64,000 nucleotides of DNA from Glycomyces tritici. GTDB taxonomy: Bacteria; Actinomycetota; Actinomycetes; Mycobacteriales; Micromonosporaceae. Shown piece after piece: positions 10,867 through 19,308 of this stretch; position 1 is the stretch's first letter; each line of letters opens with the position of its first letter. The position numbers and the translations under genes are program-made. The notes beneath the pieces are model-generated. The model had not been told where the DNA came from. It saw nothing but the letters and a program-made list of their open reading frames with translations, and did not search any database. The DNA lies in contig NZ_JAUEMJ010000002.1 of the NCBI RefSeq assembly GCF_030403505.1, positions 372,001 through 436,000 on the forward strand, given 5' to 3'.

Positions 10867-11244
10867 TTAGTCGTCGCCGGCGTCCTCGGCGGCGGTGAGC
10901 GGGGCCTCGGCCAGTTCGGCAGCCCACCGCCGCGACCACTCGATGACCGGAGCGAGGGATTCGCGGGCGTCGTGGCCGAGCGCGGTGAGAGTGTAGGCGC
11001 CGTCGTGCAGCACCTCGGCGAGCCGAGCCTCTTGGAGCTCTTTGAGCCGCTGCTGTAGGACGCTCGACGACATGCCGTCGCAGCGCCGCTGCAGGAGCCG
11101 GAAGCCGAGCGGCTCGTCCCCCAGTTCCCAGATGATGCGCAGGGTCCAGCGGCGCCCGAACAGGTCCAGTGCCGCCATCAACGATCGTCCCGAGGTGGAA
11201 CCGCGGACCGGCCGGCCCGGCATGGGCGTCGGCGACGCGTTCAT
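10867..11244 (-). CDS. HxlR-family winged-helix transcriptional regulator
   Basis: The 125-residue protein carries the HxlR domain: SLMAALDLFGRRWTLRIIWEL, then FRLLQRRCDGMSSSVLQQRLKELQEA and YTLTALGHDARESL. HxlR proteins are dimeric repressors or activators that often answer to aldehydes, quinones or redox stress, usually with one cysteine near the N-terminus; here the only cysteine is in RRCDGM. The ATG at 11244 has GGAGGG 5 nt upstream. It is divergent from a DUF1330 gene, with a palindrome between them, the usual autoregulated pair. Confidence 0.88.
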   Translation of the reverse strand: MNASPTPMPGRPVRGSTSGRSLMAALDLFGRRWTLRIIWELGDEPLGFRLLQRRCDGMSSSVLQQRLKELQEARLAEVLHDGAYTLTALGHDARESLAPVIEWSRRWAAELAEAPLTAAEDAGDD

Positions 11245-11304
11245 GGCCCTCCGTCGACTCTTGTGCTTCGGATTCAGAACCGGTAGTGTCGCACACCGCA
11301 GCAA

Positions 11305-11323
11305 TGCTTCGAATTTCGAAGCA
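11305..11323. promoter_or_regulatory. candidate HxlR operator
   Basis: TGCTTCGA-ATT-TCGAAGCA is a perfect 8-bp inverted repeat with a 3-bp centre, located in the divergent promoter region between the HxlR and DUF1330 genes. A half-site-like GTGCTTCGGAT occurs about 40 bp to the left (near 11262). Binding by HxlR is inferred from position and symmetry. Confidence 0.6.
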
Positions 11324-11346
11324 CTCATTCCGATACTGGAGGTTCC

Positions 11347-11643
11347 ATGTCCAAGGGCTACTGGGTCAGCGTCTACCCGACCATCGAGGACCCCGAAACG
11401 CTCAGCGACTACAACGAACTGGCCGGTCAGGCCGTCAGGGCCGCAGGCGGGCGGGTGCTCGCCAGCATCGGCGGCCGGGTCGTCGCACACGAAGCCGGAA
11501 TCGCCGAGCGCGTCGTCCTGATCGAGTTCGACAGCTTCGAACAGGCGGTCGCCGCATACGAGAGCGAGGTCTACCGGAAGGCACTCGCCGAACTCCCCAG
11601 CGGCTTCCAGCGCGACTTCCGCATCATCGAAGGCCGCGACTGA
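11347..11643 (+). CDS. DUF1330 family protein
   Basis: The 98-residue protein begins MSKGYWVSVYPTIEDPETL and shows the DUF1330 pattern: a dimeric ferredoxin-like fold with GYWV at the start, GGRVLASIGG in the middle and ERVVLIEFDSFEQAVAAYES near the end. Its enzymatic role is not known. CTGGAGG lies 5-6 nt before the ATG. It is divergent from, and probably controlled by, the HxlR regulator. The next rightward gene is over 300 nt away, so it is probably monocistronic. Confidence 0.85.
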   Translation: MSKGYWVSVYPTIEDPETLSDYNELAGQAVRAAGGRVLASIGGRVVAHEAGIAERVVLIEFDSFEQAVAAYESEVYRKALAELPSGFQRDFRIIEGRD

Positions 11644-11692
11644 CGATCGAGGCCGCGTCGGCGTCGAACACGAGGCCGACCGACGCCGGTAT

Positions 11693-11736
11693 GCCTCCGG
11701 CCCATCTATTGCAGCGCAACAGATGCTGCCGGAGGC
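11693..11736 (+). terminator. interrupted hairpin, likely terminator of the DUF1330 gene
   Basis: Outer arms GCCTCCGG (11693-11700) and CCGGAGGC (11729-11736) are perfect, and CATCT/AGATG pair inside, closing a CAGCG-containing loop. It lies 50 nt beyond the stop. Confidence 0.5.
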
Positions 11737-11891
11737 TTCCTCGATTCCCGAACAGGGCCCAGTACTGCGATGCCCCGGTCCGACTGCGCGCATCGTCCAG
11801 TCTTGGCGACGCTTGCGAGCCATCGACGGGCGATTCGCGGTCGGGCCGCTTTTTTGCTGCCCTGAGCAGGTCTTGAGTGGGACACTGGAGG

Positions 11892-11945
11892 TAATTCACT
11901 AGTCGATGAATTCATGGTACGGTGAATTCATCAATCGTTGAATTA
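11892..11945. promoter_or_regulatory. candidate TetR operator of the ABC exporter operon
   Basis: Two copies of a GATGAATTCA half-element face each other: TAATTCA...GATGAATTCA on the left and TGAATTCATC...TGAATTA on the right, about 54 bp in total. The right copy ends 12 nt before the ATPase start codon and covers its promoter. The third gene of the operon encodes a TetR repressor, the obvious candidate ligand sensor. Confidence 0.6.
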
Positions 11946-11957
11946 CTGGAGGCTCCC

Positions 11958-12689
11958 ATGCCACCCACCCCAGCGGCCGCCATCGCGATCGACGACCTCG
12001 TCGTCGACCGCGGCGGGCAGCCCGTCCTCAAGAGCGTCTCGACCCGCATCTCGGCCGGGTCCGTCACCGGCCTGCTCGGGCCCTCGGGCTCGGGCAAGAC
12101 CACGTTCATCCGCGCCGTCGTGGGCACGCAGCGGGTCAAGTCCGGCACCGTGCAAGTGCTCGGCCACCCGGCCGGAACCAAGCCGCTGCGCAGCCGGGTC
12201 GCCTACGTGACCCAGGACGCCTCGATCTACCTCGACCTCTCCGTGAAGGCCAATGTGGCCTACTTCGCGGCGCTCTACGGCCGAAGCCGCGGCGAGGCCA
12301 TGGCCGCCATCGAGCGCGTCGGCATGGGCGGCCACGCGAACAAGCTCGCCGGGAACCTCTCCGGCGGCCAGAAGACCCGCACCTCGCTCGCGTGCGCGCT
12401 CGTCATCGAACCGGAGGTGCTCGTCCTGGACGAGCCCACGGTCGGGCTCGACCCGGTGATCCGCGAGGAGCTGTGGGACCAGTTCCGCATCCTCGCGAAG
12501 CAGGGGGCGACGCTGCTCGTCTCCAGCCACGTGATGGACGAGGCCGACCGGTGCGACCGGCTCCTGCTGCTGCGCGAGGGCCGCTTCATCGCCGACGACA
12601 CCCCGGCCGACCTGCGCGCCGCCACCGGCACCGCGAACCTCGAGGCGGCGTTCCTCCACCTCATCCGCGAACTCGAGAAGGCGAGCTGA
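11958..12689 (+). CDS. ABC exporter ATP-binding subunit (DrrA/CcmA type)
   Basis: The 243-residue ATPase shows Walker A GPSGSGKTT (about residue 41), the ABC signature LSGGQKTR, Walker B LVLDEPTVGLDP and the switch histidine in SSHVMDEADRC. It powers the permease encoded next, forming a two-gene ABC-2 type exporter like those exporting drugs or lipids. The ATG at 11958, with CTGGAGG just upstream, is preferred over the upstream in-frame ATGs at 11922 and near 11910 that fall inside the operator repeat. The first gene of an ATPase-permease-TetR operon. Confidence 0.92.
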   Translation: MPPTPAAAIAIDDLVVDRGGQPVLKSVSTRISAGSVTGLLGPSGSGKTTFIRAVVGTQRVKSGTVQVLGHPAGTKPLRSRVAYVTQDASIYLDLSVKANVAYFAALYGRSRGEAMAAIERVGMGGHANKLAGNLSGGQKTRTSLACALVIEPEVLVLDEPTVGLDPVIREELWDQFRILAKQGATLLVSSHVMDEADRCDRLLLLREGRFIADDTPADLRAATGTANLEAAFLHLIRELEKAS

Positions 12690-12690
12690 A

Positions 12691-13428
12691 ATGTCGCTGC
12701 GCATCACCTTCATCACCGCCGGGCGCATCCTGCGCCAGCTCCGGGGCGACCACCGCACGGTGGTGCTCATCCTCGCCGTGCCGAGCCTGATGATCGCGCT
12801 CATCAGCGCCATCATGGACTCCTCGCCGCAGGCGTTCAATGCGGTCGGGCTGATCCTGCTGGCGTTCTTCCCGTTCATGATGATGTTCATGATCACCTCG
12901 ATCACGCTGCTGCGCGAGCGCACCGGCGGGACCCTGGAGCGGCTCATGACGACGCCGACGGGGAAGCTCGACCTGGTGGGCGGCTACGCGATCGCGTTCG
13001 GTGTGGCCGCCGCGAGCCAGACCGCGATCGCCGCCACGGTCGCGTACGTCCTGCTCGGACTGGAGACGGCCGGCCCGGCGTGGGCGGTGTTCCTCATCGC
13101 GATCGTGGCCTCGCTGTTCGGGATGGCGTTGGGGCTGTTCGTGTCCGCGTTCGCGACGACCGAGTTCCAGGCGATCCAGTTCATGCCGGTGTTCGTGGTC
13201 CCGCAGCTGCTGCTGTGCGGGCTGATCTGGCCGCGCGACCAGATGGCCGGCTGGCTGCAGGGGGTCTCGGACGCGCTGCCGGTGACCTACGCGGTCAAGG
13301 CGCTCACCGAGGTGCAGGTCCATCCCGAGATCACTGCGGACATGTGGGGCGACCTCGCGGTCGTGGCCGCTGCGGTGCTCGTCGCAACGGCACTCGGAGC
13401 CGCGACGCTGCGGCGGCGCACGAACTAG
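12691..13428 (+). CDS. ABC-2 type exporter permease (DrrB-like)
   Basis: The 245-residue membrane protein has about six hydrophobic segments. The stretch ERTGGTLERLMTTPTGKLDLVGGY (the ABC-2 motif ERE/T-GTLExLxxTP) and the late LPVTYAVKAL are standard for ABC-2 permeases of drug and polyketide exporters. It starts one nt after the ATPase stop and so is coupled to it. Substrate unknown; TetR control suggests a toxic small molecule. Confidence 0.9.
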   Translation: MSLRITFITAGRILRQLRGDHRTVVLILAVPSLMIALISAIMDSSPQAFNAVGLILLAFFPFMMMFMITSITLLRERTGGTLERLMTTPTGKLDLVGGYAIAFGVAAASQTAIAATVAYVLLGLETAGPAWAVFLIAIVASLFGMALGLFVSAFATTEFQAIQFMPVFVVPQLLLCGLIWPRDQMAGWLQGVSDALPVTYAVKALTEVQVHPEITADMWGDLAVVAAAVLVATALGAATLRRRTN

Positions 13429-13437
13429 GGTGCACTC

Positions 13438-14064
13438 GTGGCCAGAACGAAGCGCGCCGGACGGCGGACAGGCAATCCCGACACCAGAGCCGAGATCCTG
13501 GCCGCCGCCCGGCGGCTGTTCGCCGAAGAGGGGTTCGAATCGATCTCCATGCGGCGCATCGCTTCCGAGGCCGGGGTGGACCCTTCGCTGATCCACCACT
13601 ACTTCGGGTCGAAGGACGACCTGTTCCTGGCCGCGATCGAGCTGCCCATGGACCCGGCCCCCGAGGTCGCGGCGGTGCTCTCGCAGGGCGGCGTCGAGGG
13701 CGCGGGCGGGCGGCTCATGCACGCGTTCGTGACGATCTGGGACGGCCCGCACCAGGACAAGCTCCTCGCCGTGGTCCGCACGAGCCTCTCGAAGCCCGCG
13801 ATGTCGTTCGTACTGCGGCAGCTGTTCGAGCACCGGATCGTGAAGACCGTGGAGAGCATCCTCGGCGACCAGGTCGACCACGTCCCGGCGCGCGCGAGCT
13901 TCATCGCCAGCCAGGTGTTCGGACTGGTCGTGGCCCGGTACATCCTCAAACTCGAACCTGTCGCCTCACTGAGCGCGGACCAGCTCGCAGTGACCGTGGG
14001 ACCGAACATCGACCGGTACCTGACCATGCCGATCGAGCACCTCTTGGCCGAGAACGAAACGTGA
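13438..14064 (+). CDS. TetR-family repressor of the ABC exporter operon
   Basis: The 208-residue protein starts at a GTG and has the TetR helix-turn-helix RAEILAAARRLFAEEGFESISMRRIASEAGVDPSLIHHYFGSK-type region at about 20-65, here split by normal variation. The C-terminal ligand domain resembles that of actinobacterial TetR proteins of the TetR_C_17/PsrA-like group. It follows the permease by 9 nt, so repressor and exporter are co-transcribed, a common feedback arrangement; the palindromic region at 11892-11945 is the probable target. Confidence 0.9.
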   Translation: MARTKRAGRRTGNPDTRAEILAAARRLFAEEGFESISMRRIASEAGVDPSLIHHYFGSKDDLFLAAIELPMDPAPEVAAVLSQGGVEGAGGRLMHAFVTIWDGPHQDKLLAVVRTSLSKPAMSFVLRQLFEHRIVKTVESILGDQVDHVPARASFIASQVFGLVVARYILKLEPVASLSADQLAVTVGPNIDRYLTMPIEHLLAENET

Positions 14065-14116
14065 GCCGCGTTCGCGCGGTTCCGGGCCGGGAGCGGCACG
14101 CCCCTAGACTGGTCGC

Positions 14117-15133
14117 ATGCCGATCGTCGACAGCGCCATCTACCGCAAGGGCGTGCGCGAGTCGCACCACGTGACCCTCGACCAGACCTTCGAGGACCTC
14201 CACGAGCACGGCGGCTTCGCCTGGATCGGGCTGTACCGGCCCACAGAGGCCGAGCTCGCGGCCGTCGCGGAGGAGTTCGAGCTGCACCACCTCGCGATCC
14301 ACAACGCCACCACCGGACACCAGCGCCCCAAACTCGAGCGGTTCGGCGACAACACGTTCGTGGTCCTGCGCCCCGCCCGGTACCTGGAGGCGACCGAGCA
14401 GGTCGAGTTCGGCGAGGTGCACCTGTTCATCGGCCCGAACTTCGCCATCACCGTCCGCCACGCCAAATCCCCGGACCTCGCGCAGGTCCGCAGGCGGCTC
14501 GAGGCCGACCCGGACCTGCTGGCGCTCGGGCCGCAGGCGGTCCTGTACGCGGTGCTGGACGAGATCGTGAACGGCTACAACCCGGTCGTCGACGGCATGG
14601 AGGACGACATCGACGAGATCGAGGACGAGCTGTTCTCCGGCGATCCCGACGTCGCCCGCCGCATCTACGAGCTGGCCCGGGAGGCCATGGCGTTCCAGCG
14701 GGCCACGCACCCGCTCGTGCGGATGTTCCGGTCCCTGGAGGCCGGGTACGACAAGTTCAACGTCGACATCGAGCTGCGGCGGGACATGCGGGACGTGCTC
14801 GACCACGTGCTGCGCATCGTGGAGCGCGCCGACACGTTCCGGGCGCTGCTGGAGAACGCGCTCACCGTCCACTCCACCCTCGTGACGCAGGCGCAGAACG
14901 AGGAGATGCGCCAGCTCTCGCACGCGAGCATCGAGCAGGGCGACCAGGTCAAGAAGATCTCCTCGTGGGCGGCGATCCTGTTCACGCCGGGCCTGGTGGC
15001 CGGGATCTACGGCATGAACTTCACGCACATGCCGGAGCTGTCGTGGGTGCTCGGCTACCCGATGGCCATGGGGCTGATGCTGCTGTCAGCGGGGCTGCTG
15101 TACCTGGTCTTCAAGCGGCACAACTGGCTCTAG
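14117..15133 (+). CDS. corA: CorA-family magnesium/cobalt transporter
   Basis: The 338-residue protein has a large soluble N-terminal domain and two C-terminal membrane helices, with the diagnostic GMN motif in AGIYGMNFTHMPEL. CorA pentamers conduct Mg2+ (and Co2+, Ni2+) inward across the plasma membrane. A TAGACT -10 hexamer lies at 14105-14110, 6 nt before the ATG, and there is no Shine-Dalgarno sequence, so the mRNA is probably leaderless. It converges with the VIT1-type transporter gene, 13 nt away. Confidence 0.94.
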   Translation: MPIVDSAIYRKGVRESHHVTLDQTFEDLHEHGGFAWIGLYRPTEAELAAVAEEFELHHLAIHNATTGHQRPKLERFGDNTFVVLRPARYLEATEQVEFGEVHLFIGPNFAITVRHAKSPDLAQVRRRLEADPDLLALGPQAVLYAVLDEIVNGYNPVVDGMEDDIDEIEDELFSGDPDVARRIYELAREAMAFQRATHPLVRMFRSLEAGYDKFNVDIELRRDMRDVLDHVLRIVERADTFRALLENALTVHSTLVTQAQNEEMRQLSHASIEQGDQVKKISSWAAILFTPGLVAGIYGMNFTHMPELSWVLGYPMAMGLMLLSAGLLYLVFKRHNWL

Positions 15134-15146
15134 GTCCGGGCAGGCC

Positions 15147-15887
15147 CTAGGCCGTGGCGACGCCGAAGGCGGAGCCGATCAGGTAGGTCGCGGCCATCGT
15201 GGCCGCGCCGACCGCCATGACCCGCAGCATCGCCTTGCCGCGCGGCGCGCCGCCGAGCTTCGCCGAGGTGAACCCGGTGAGCGCCAGCGCCGCGATGACC
15301 GCGACCGCGCAGCCGATGACGCGAATGCCTTGGGGCAGCAAGGTGATCGCCAGCAGCGGCAGGAGCGCGCCGCAGGTGAAGGCGAGGAACGAGGAGAGCG
15401 CGGCCTGCCACGGGTTCGTGAGCTCGTCGGGGTCGAGTCCGTATTCGACCACCGCGTGCGCGCGCAGCGGGTTGCGGCGCGACAGCTCGCGGGCCGCGTT
15501 CTGGGCGGTCTCCTCGGAGAGGCCGCGGTCCTGCAGGCTGGTGGCGAGTTCGGCCTCGGCGGCCTCGGGCCGCTCCTCGAGTTCGCGCTTCTCGGCTTCG
15601 ACCAGGCTCGCCTCGGTGTCGCGCTGGGTCGAGACGGAGGTGTACTCGCCGCCGGCCATGGAGAACGCGCCCGCGACGAGGCCGGCGACGCCGGAGACGA
15701 GGATCGTCGTCCTGTCGGCGGTCGCGCCGGCGACGCCGATGACGATGCCCGCGACCGAGACGATGCCGTCGTTCGCGCCGAGGACGCCCGCCCGGAGCCA
15801 GTTGAGCCGGTTGCCTATCGAGCCGGGGCCGCCGCCGTTGTGGGCCCCGTTCTCGTGTTCGTGTTCGTCGTGTCCGCTTTGCGCCAT
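15147..15887 (-). CDS. VIT1/CCC1-family transporter (iron/manganese)
   Basis: The 246-residue protein opens with a His/Glu-rich tail (HDEHEHENGAHNG) followed by NRLNWLRAGVLGANDGIVSV, the signature first helix of VIT1/CCC1 Fe2+/Mn2+ transporters. A conserved middle loop (GGEYTSVSTQRDTEASLVEAEK) and five membrane segments follow. Homologues remove or sequester iron or manganese. The ATG at 15887 is preferred; a GTG at 15908 would add seven residues without a ribosome binding site. Its position next to corA groups two metal transporters. Confidence 0.9.
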   Translation of the reverse strand: MAQSGHDEHEHENGAHNGGGPGSIGNRLNWLRAGVLGANDGIVSVAGIVIGVAGATADRTTILVSGVAGLVAGAFSMAGGEYTSVSTQRDTEASLVEAEKRELEERPEAAEAELATSLQDRGLSEETAQNAARELSRRNPLRAHAVVEYGLDPDELTNPWQAALSSFLAFTCGALLPLLAITLLPQGIRVIGCAVAVIAALALTGFTSAKLGGAPRGKAMLRVMAVGAATMAATYLIGSAFGVATA

Positions 15888-16065
15888 CACGATTCCAGTG
15901 AACCACACGGTTGCACCCGGTGTGAGTTCTCACAAGAGCCAGAGAATTGCGGGGGCTTGGGGGAATTGTCCGCCACTTTCCTGCGACGCTCTGTAGTGGA
16001 CACTTCCCCTGGTCGACGACGGCCGCTATTGTCGGCACTCCCTCCGAAGAGAAGGGGCTCATTTG

Positions 16066-18507
16066 ATGAGCGATCCCGCTGACTCCCCAGCTCCCAGGCC
16101 CGAAGACGCCGAAACGGCGCAGGCCGGCACGCCGAGCGAGACTCCCCAGGATGCGGCGCCGAGCGAAGCGGCCCGGCCCGAGACGCCGATGGGCGACTCC
16201 CGCCCCGAAGCCGCTGCGGATCCCGAACCCGTTCCCGCGCAAGCGGCTCCGGAGCCTCCGGCCGCGGCCGAACCGGCTCCCCCGCAAGCCGCTCCGCAGC
16301 AGGCCGCCGAAGCCGGGCCCGCCGCGGCACCGGTCGAGCAGGCCCGGTCGACCCGGGCGCCCGCGCACGTCGGCGCACCGCCGCCGCAGGCACCGCAGTA
16401 TCACCCCGCCGCGCAGCAGACCATCGCCGAGTACCACCGGCAGGCGTACTACCAGCAGCGGCCGCCGCAGCAGATGCTGCCGCCCAACCCGCGCTGGCAC
16501 CGCCCCGAAGCGGTCCCGAAGCCGGCCGTCGTGGTCCTGGTCGTCGCCGTCGCCCTGTTCGGCGGCTGGGCCGCGTTCCACTCCACGGGCGTCGGCATCG
16601 GCCTGTCGCTCACCGGCATCGCCCTCCTGGCCGTGCCGCTGGCCGCGGGCGACCGGGCGGACCTGGTGCCGCGCCTGCCGGGCGCGGTGATCGTCGCGGC
16701 CCTGTACGCGGTCGCGGCGATCCGGGACGCCGGCTGGGTCGTGCTCCTGTGCACGGCCGCCGCGGTCGTCCTCACGCCGCTGGTCCTCGCCCCGCAGCGG
16801 CGCTTCAGCGGCACCGCGATCACGCTGTTCATGGGCTGGCTCGAAGGCCTGGCCGAAGCGTTCCGCTGGGCCAAGCGGAGCCGCCGCTCCAAAGACGGCG
16901 GCCGCGACGGCCGCAACGCCGCCGGCATGCGCAACCTGTGGGTCGCGCTCATCACCGCCGTGCTGCTCGTCGTCTTCGGCGGGCTCTTCGCCGCCGCCGA
17001 CAGCACGTTCGCCGACCTCGTCGTCAAGCTGCTGCCCGAAGTCGATGCGGCCGAGTTCATCCTGCGGCTGCTCTTCGCCGCGTTCCTCTTCCCGCTCGCG
17101 CTCCTGTGGGCCTACACCGCGGTGGCGAAGCCGAACTACGACGCCGCGACCCCCGAGGGCGCGCACCGCACGGTCTCGCGATTCGAGCTTCTGGTCCCGC
17201 TGGGGGCGTTGAACCTGCTGTTCATCGCGTTCATCGCGGTCCAACTGCGGGTGTTCTTCGGCGGCGAAGCGTACGTCATGGAGACCAACGGGCTCACCTT
17301 CGCCGAGTACGCCCGCAAGGGCTTCTGGCAGTTGAGCTTCGTGGCGGCCCTCGCGCTCGTGGTGATCGCGGTCGCGGCCTGGCTCGCGCCCAAGCGCGCG
17401 AAGGCCGACCGGTGGGTGGCCCGCATCCTGCTCGGCACCCTCTGCGTCCTGTCCATGGTAGTCATCGCCTCGGCGCTGTACCGCATGTCCACGTACGCCG
17501 AGACCTTCGGCCTCACCCGGATGCGCGTGTGGATCTTCACCGTCGAGATCTGGTTGGCGGTCCTGTTCGCACTGGTCATCGTGAGCTGCTGGAAGCTCCG
17601 CGCCACGTGGCTGCCGCGCGCCGCGCTCGCCTCGGGCGCGCTGGCGCTGCTGGGCATGGCCGCGGCGAACCCCGATGCGCTCATCGCCCGCTACAACATC
17701 GAGCACGACCGCCTGCTCGACATCGACTACCTCAGCGGGCTCTCCGACGACGCGGTACCCGAGCTCATGGCCCTGGAGGGCGACGAGCGCGACTGCGCGC
17801 TCCAGCAGCCGTGGAACGGCGGCGACGGCGACGAGCGCGACCTCATGGCCTGGAACCTCGGCTACCAGCGCGCCGCCGGCATCCTGAAGCGGTACGAAAA
17901 AAGCGACCTCTGCGACTCGGACGACGTGTACGGCCTCGGTGAGGACGAGCTCGACGAGGCGTTCGACGACGACCGGTACGGCGACCCGCCGTCCGAGGAC
18001 GCGCAGCAGACGGTCGCGCCGGAGGACGCCGCGCCCCCGCCCGCAGCCGGGTTCTTCCAGGTCGAGACCTGCGAATCGCTCGACCACGGCAAGACGGGCG
18101 AGTGGTTCGGGAGCGAGTTGGGCGAGTTCGGCCTCGAACCGGGCACCTCGGACGCGTTCCTCACCGAGGACTCGCCGGTGACCGCGTGGCTCACCTGCGG
18201 GTACTTCAGCAACGGCATCGCGATCGAAGCGAAGCTCGAGTACACGGCGTCCCCGCTCGCGGCCTCGGACCAGGTCCAGAACGCGATCGACGCCCATGGC
18301 GACGGCGAGTGGCTCATCCAGGAGCGCACGACCGGCTACGTCCTCTCGCAAGGGGACGGCGCCGAACGCCAGTTCCAGTACTACCGGGCCACCGGCCACC
18401 TGATCCTCTACGCGATGGTCACGGGCGTCGCGCGCGACGCGGTGTCCGAGGCGGCCGTCGGCGACCTCACCGGCCAGATGGAGACCCTGTACGCGACGTT
18501 TGCCTGA
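16066..18507 (+). CDS. DUF4173 multi-pass membrane protein with Pro/Ala-rich N-terminus
   Basis: The 813-residue protein has a long low-complexity Pro/Ala/Glu tail (residues 1-150), then about ten membrane segments (about 150-545) of the DUF4173 type, including KPNYDAATPEGAHRTVSRFE and the late ARYNIEHDRLLDIDYLSGLS. A further ~260-residue acidic soluble domain (545-813) follows. DUF4173 proteins are of unknown function. The C-terminal domain after the DEAFDDDRYGD linker is not one I recognise. The ATG at 16066 has AAGGGG 8 nt upstream; an in-frame TTG lies one codon earlier. Single-gene transcript ended by the hairpin at 18529. Confidence 0.8.
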   Translation: MSDPADSPAPRPEDAETAQAGTPSETPQDAAPSEAARPETPMGDSRPEAAADPEPVPAQAAPEPPAAAEPAPPQAAPQQAAEAGPAAAPVEQARSTRAPAHVGAPPPQAPQYHPAAQQTIAEYHRQAYYQQRPPQQMLPPNPRWHRPEAVPKPAVVVLVVAVALFGGWAAFHSTGVGIGLSLTGIALLAVPLAAGDRADLVPRLPGAVIVAALYAVAAIRDAGWVVLLCTAAAVVLTPLVLAPQRRFSGTAITLFMGWLEGLAEAFRWAKRSRRSKDGGRDGRNAAGMRNLWVALITAVLLVVFGGLFAAADSTFADLVVKLLPEVDAAEFILRLLFAAFLFPLALLWAYTAVAKPNYDAATPEGAHRTVSRFELLVPLGALNLLFIAFIAVQLRVFFGGEAYVMETNGLTFAEYARKGFWQLSFVAALALVVIAVAAWLAPKRAKADRWVARILLGTLCVLSMVVIASALYRMSTYAETFGLTRMRVWIFTVEIWLAVLFALVIVSCWKLRATWLPRAALASGALALLGMAAANPDALIARYNIEHDRLLDIDYLSGLSDDAVPELMALEGDERDCALQQPWNGGDGDERDLMAWNLGYQRAAGILKRYEKSDLCDSDDVYGLGEDELDEAFDDDRYGDPPSEDAQQTVAPEDAAPPPAAGFFQVETCESLDHGKTGEWFGSELGEFGLEPGTSDAFLTEDSPVTAWLTCGYFSNGIAIEAKLEYTASPLAASDQVQNAIDAHGDGEWLIQERTTGYVLSQGDGAERQFQYYRATGHLILYAMVTGVARDAVSEAAVGDLTGQMETLYATFA

Positions 18508-18528
18508 GCGAATGTCCAATGTCACCCT

Positions 18529-18564
18529 GGGTGGCGCGGCGGCCAGTGAGCTGCCGCGCCGCCC
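18529..18564 (+). terminator. hairpin terminator of the DUF4173 gene
   Basis: GGGTGGCGCGGC (18529-18540) pairs with GCCGCGCCGCCC (18553-18564), 12 bp with one G-U, closing a 12-nt loop, 22 nt after the stop. Confidence 0.7.
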
Positions 18565-18640
18565 GCCCGCTCGCCGTCCCGTCTAGACGCAAGCGCGCAT
18601 CACCATTGCCTGTCCCCTTGCGGCCGAATAGTTTCGAACG

Positions 18641-19300
18641 ATGCTGCGAGTAATCGGCGCGGGACTCCCGCGCACAGGAACCATGACCCTCAAGAACGCC
18701 CTCGAAACCCTCCTCGGCGCGCCCTGCCACCACATGGCGGAGGTGTTCCGCAACCGCGCCGAGACCGACCCGCCGACCTTCTTGGCCGCCGCGCAAGGCG
18801 ACTACCCCGACTGGGACGAGCTGTTCGCGGGCTACGCCGCCGCCGTCGACTGGCCGTCATCGGCGTTCTACGCCGAACTGGCCGCGCACTACCCCGACGC
18901 CGTCGTCGTGCTCTCCAGGCGCGACGGCTTCGACACCTGGTGGAAGAGCGCCAACAACACGATCCTCAAGGACATGCACGCCGCCGCCGACCTCATCGGC
19001 CCGGTTTGGATGAGCATGATCGACGCCATCTGGGACAAGACGTTCGAGGGCGCACCACGCGACGACCGGGACGCCGTGGAGGCCGCGTACCACCGCTACC
19101 ACGACCGGGTGCGCGAGACGGTTCCCGCCGGGCGGCTGATCGAGTTCGAGACCGGCGCCGGGTGGCTGCCGCTGTGCGAGGCGCTGGACCTGCCGGTCCC
19201 CGATGCGCCGTTCCCCTACCTGAACACGACCAAGGACTGGAACGACCGCGCGAACGCGGTGCCGCCCGGCGGAGTGCCCGCGGACGACCGGCAGTCCTGA
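18641..19300 (+). CDS. sulfotransferase family protein
   Basis: The 219-residue protein begins with MLRVIGAGLPRTGTMTLKNA; GLPRTGTMTL is the 5'-phosphosulfate binding loop of PAPS-dependent sulfotransferases. The group is the small single-domain family (often annotated sulfotransferase or NAD-dependent epimerase-like) with conserved DWPSSAFYAEL and VLSRRDGFDTWWKS, where the arginine after the serine contacts the 3'-phosphate. Acceptor unknown. A promoter TTGCCT-N17-TAGTTT at 18606-18634 ends 6 nt before the ATG, so the message is probably leaderless. Confidence 0.82.
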   Translation: MLRVIGAGLPRTGTMTLKNALETLLGAPCHHMAEVFRNRAETDPPTFLAAAQGDYPDWDELFAGYAAAVDWPSSAFYAELAAHYPDAVVVLSRRDGFDTWWKSANNTILKDMHAAADLIGPVWMSMIDAIWDKTFEGAPRDDRDAVEAAYHRYHDRVRETVPAGRLIEFETGAGWLPLCEALDLPVPDAPFPYLNTTKDWNDRANAVPPGGVPADDRQS

Positions 19301-19308
19301 AGCGAGGG

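Larger units (their letters stand above)
11644..11957 (+). other. intergenic region after the DUF1330 gene
   Basis: This 314-base gap holds a long interrupted hairpin at 11693-11736 (arms GCCTCCGG and CCGGAGGC with inner CATCT/AGATG pairing), probably the DUF1330 terminator. At its right end is the inverted-repeat operator region of the ABC exporter operon. A T-rich run TTTTTT at 11851-11857 is present. No gene is evident. Confidence 0.5.

Noticed and set aside
15130..18525. 1131-codon minus-strand frame across the DUF4173 gene
   Set aside because: Antisense to a protein with clear membrane segments; it also reads through the VIT1-type gene in a wrong frame. No family resemblance.
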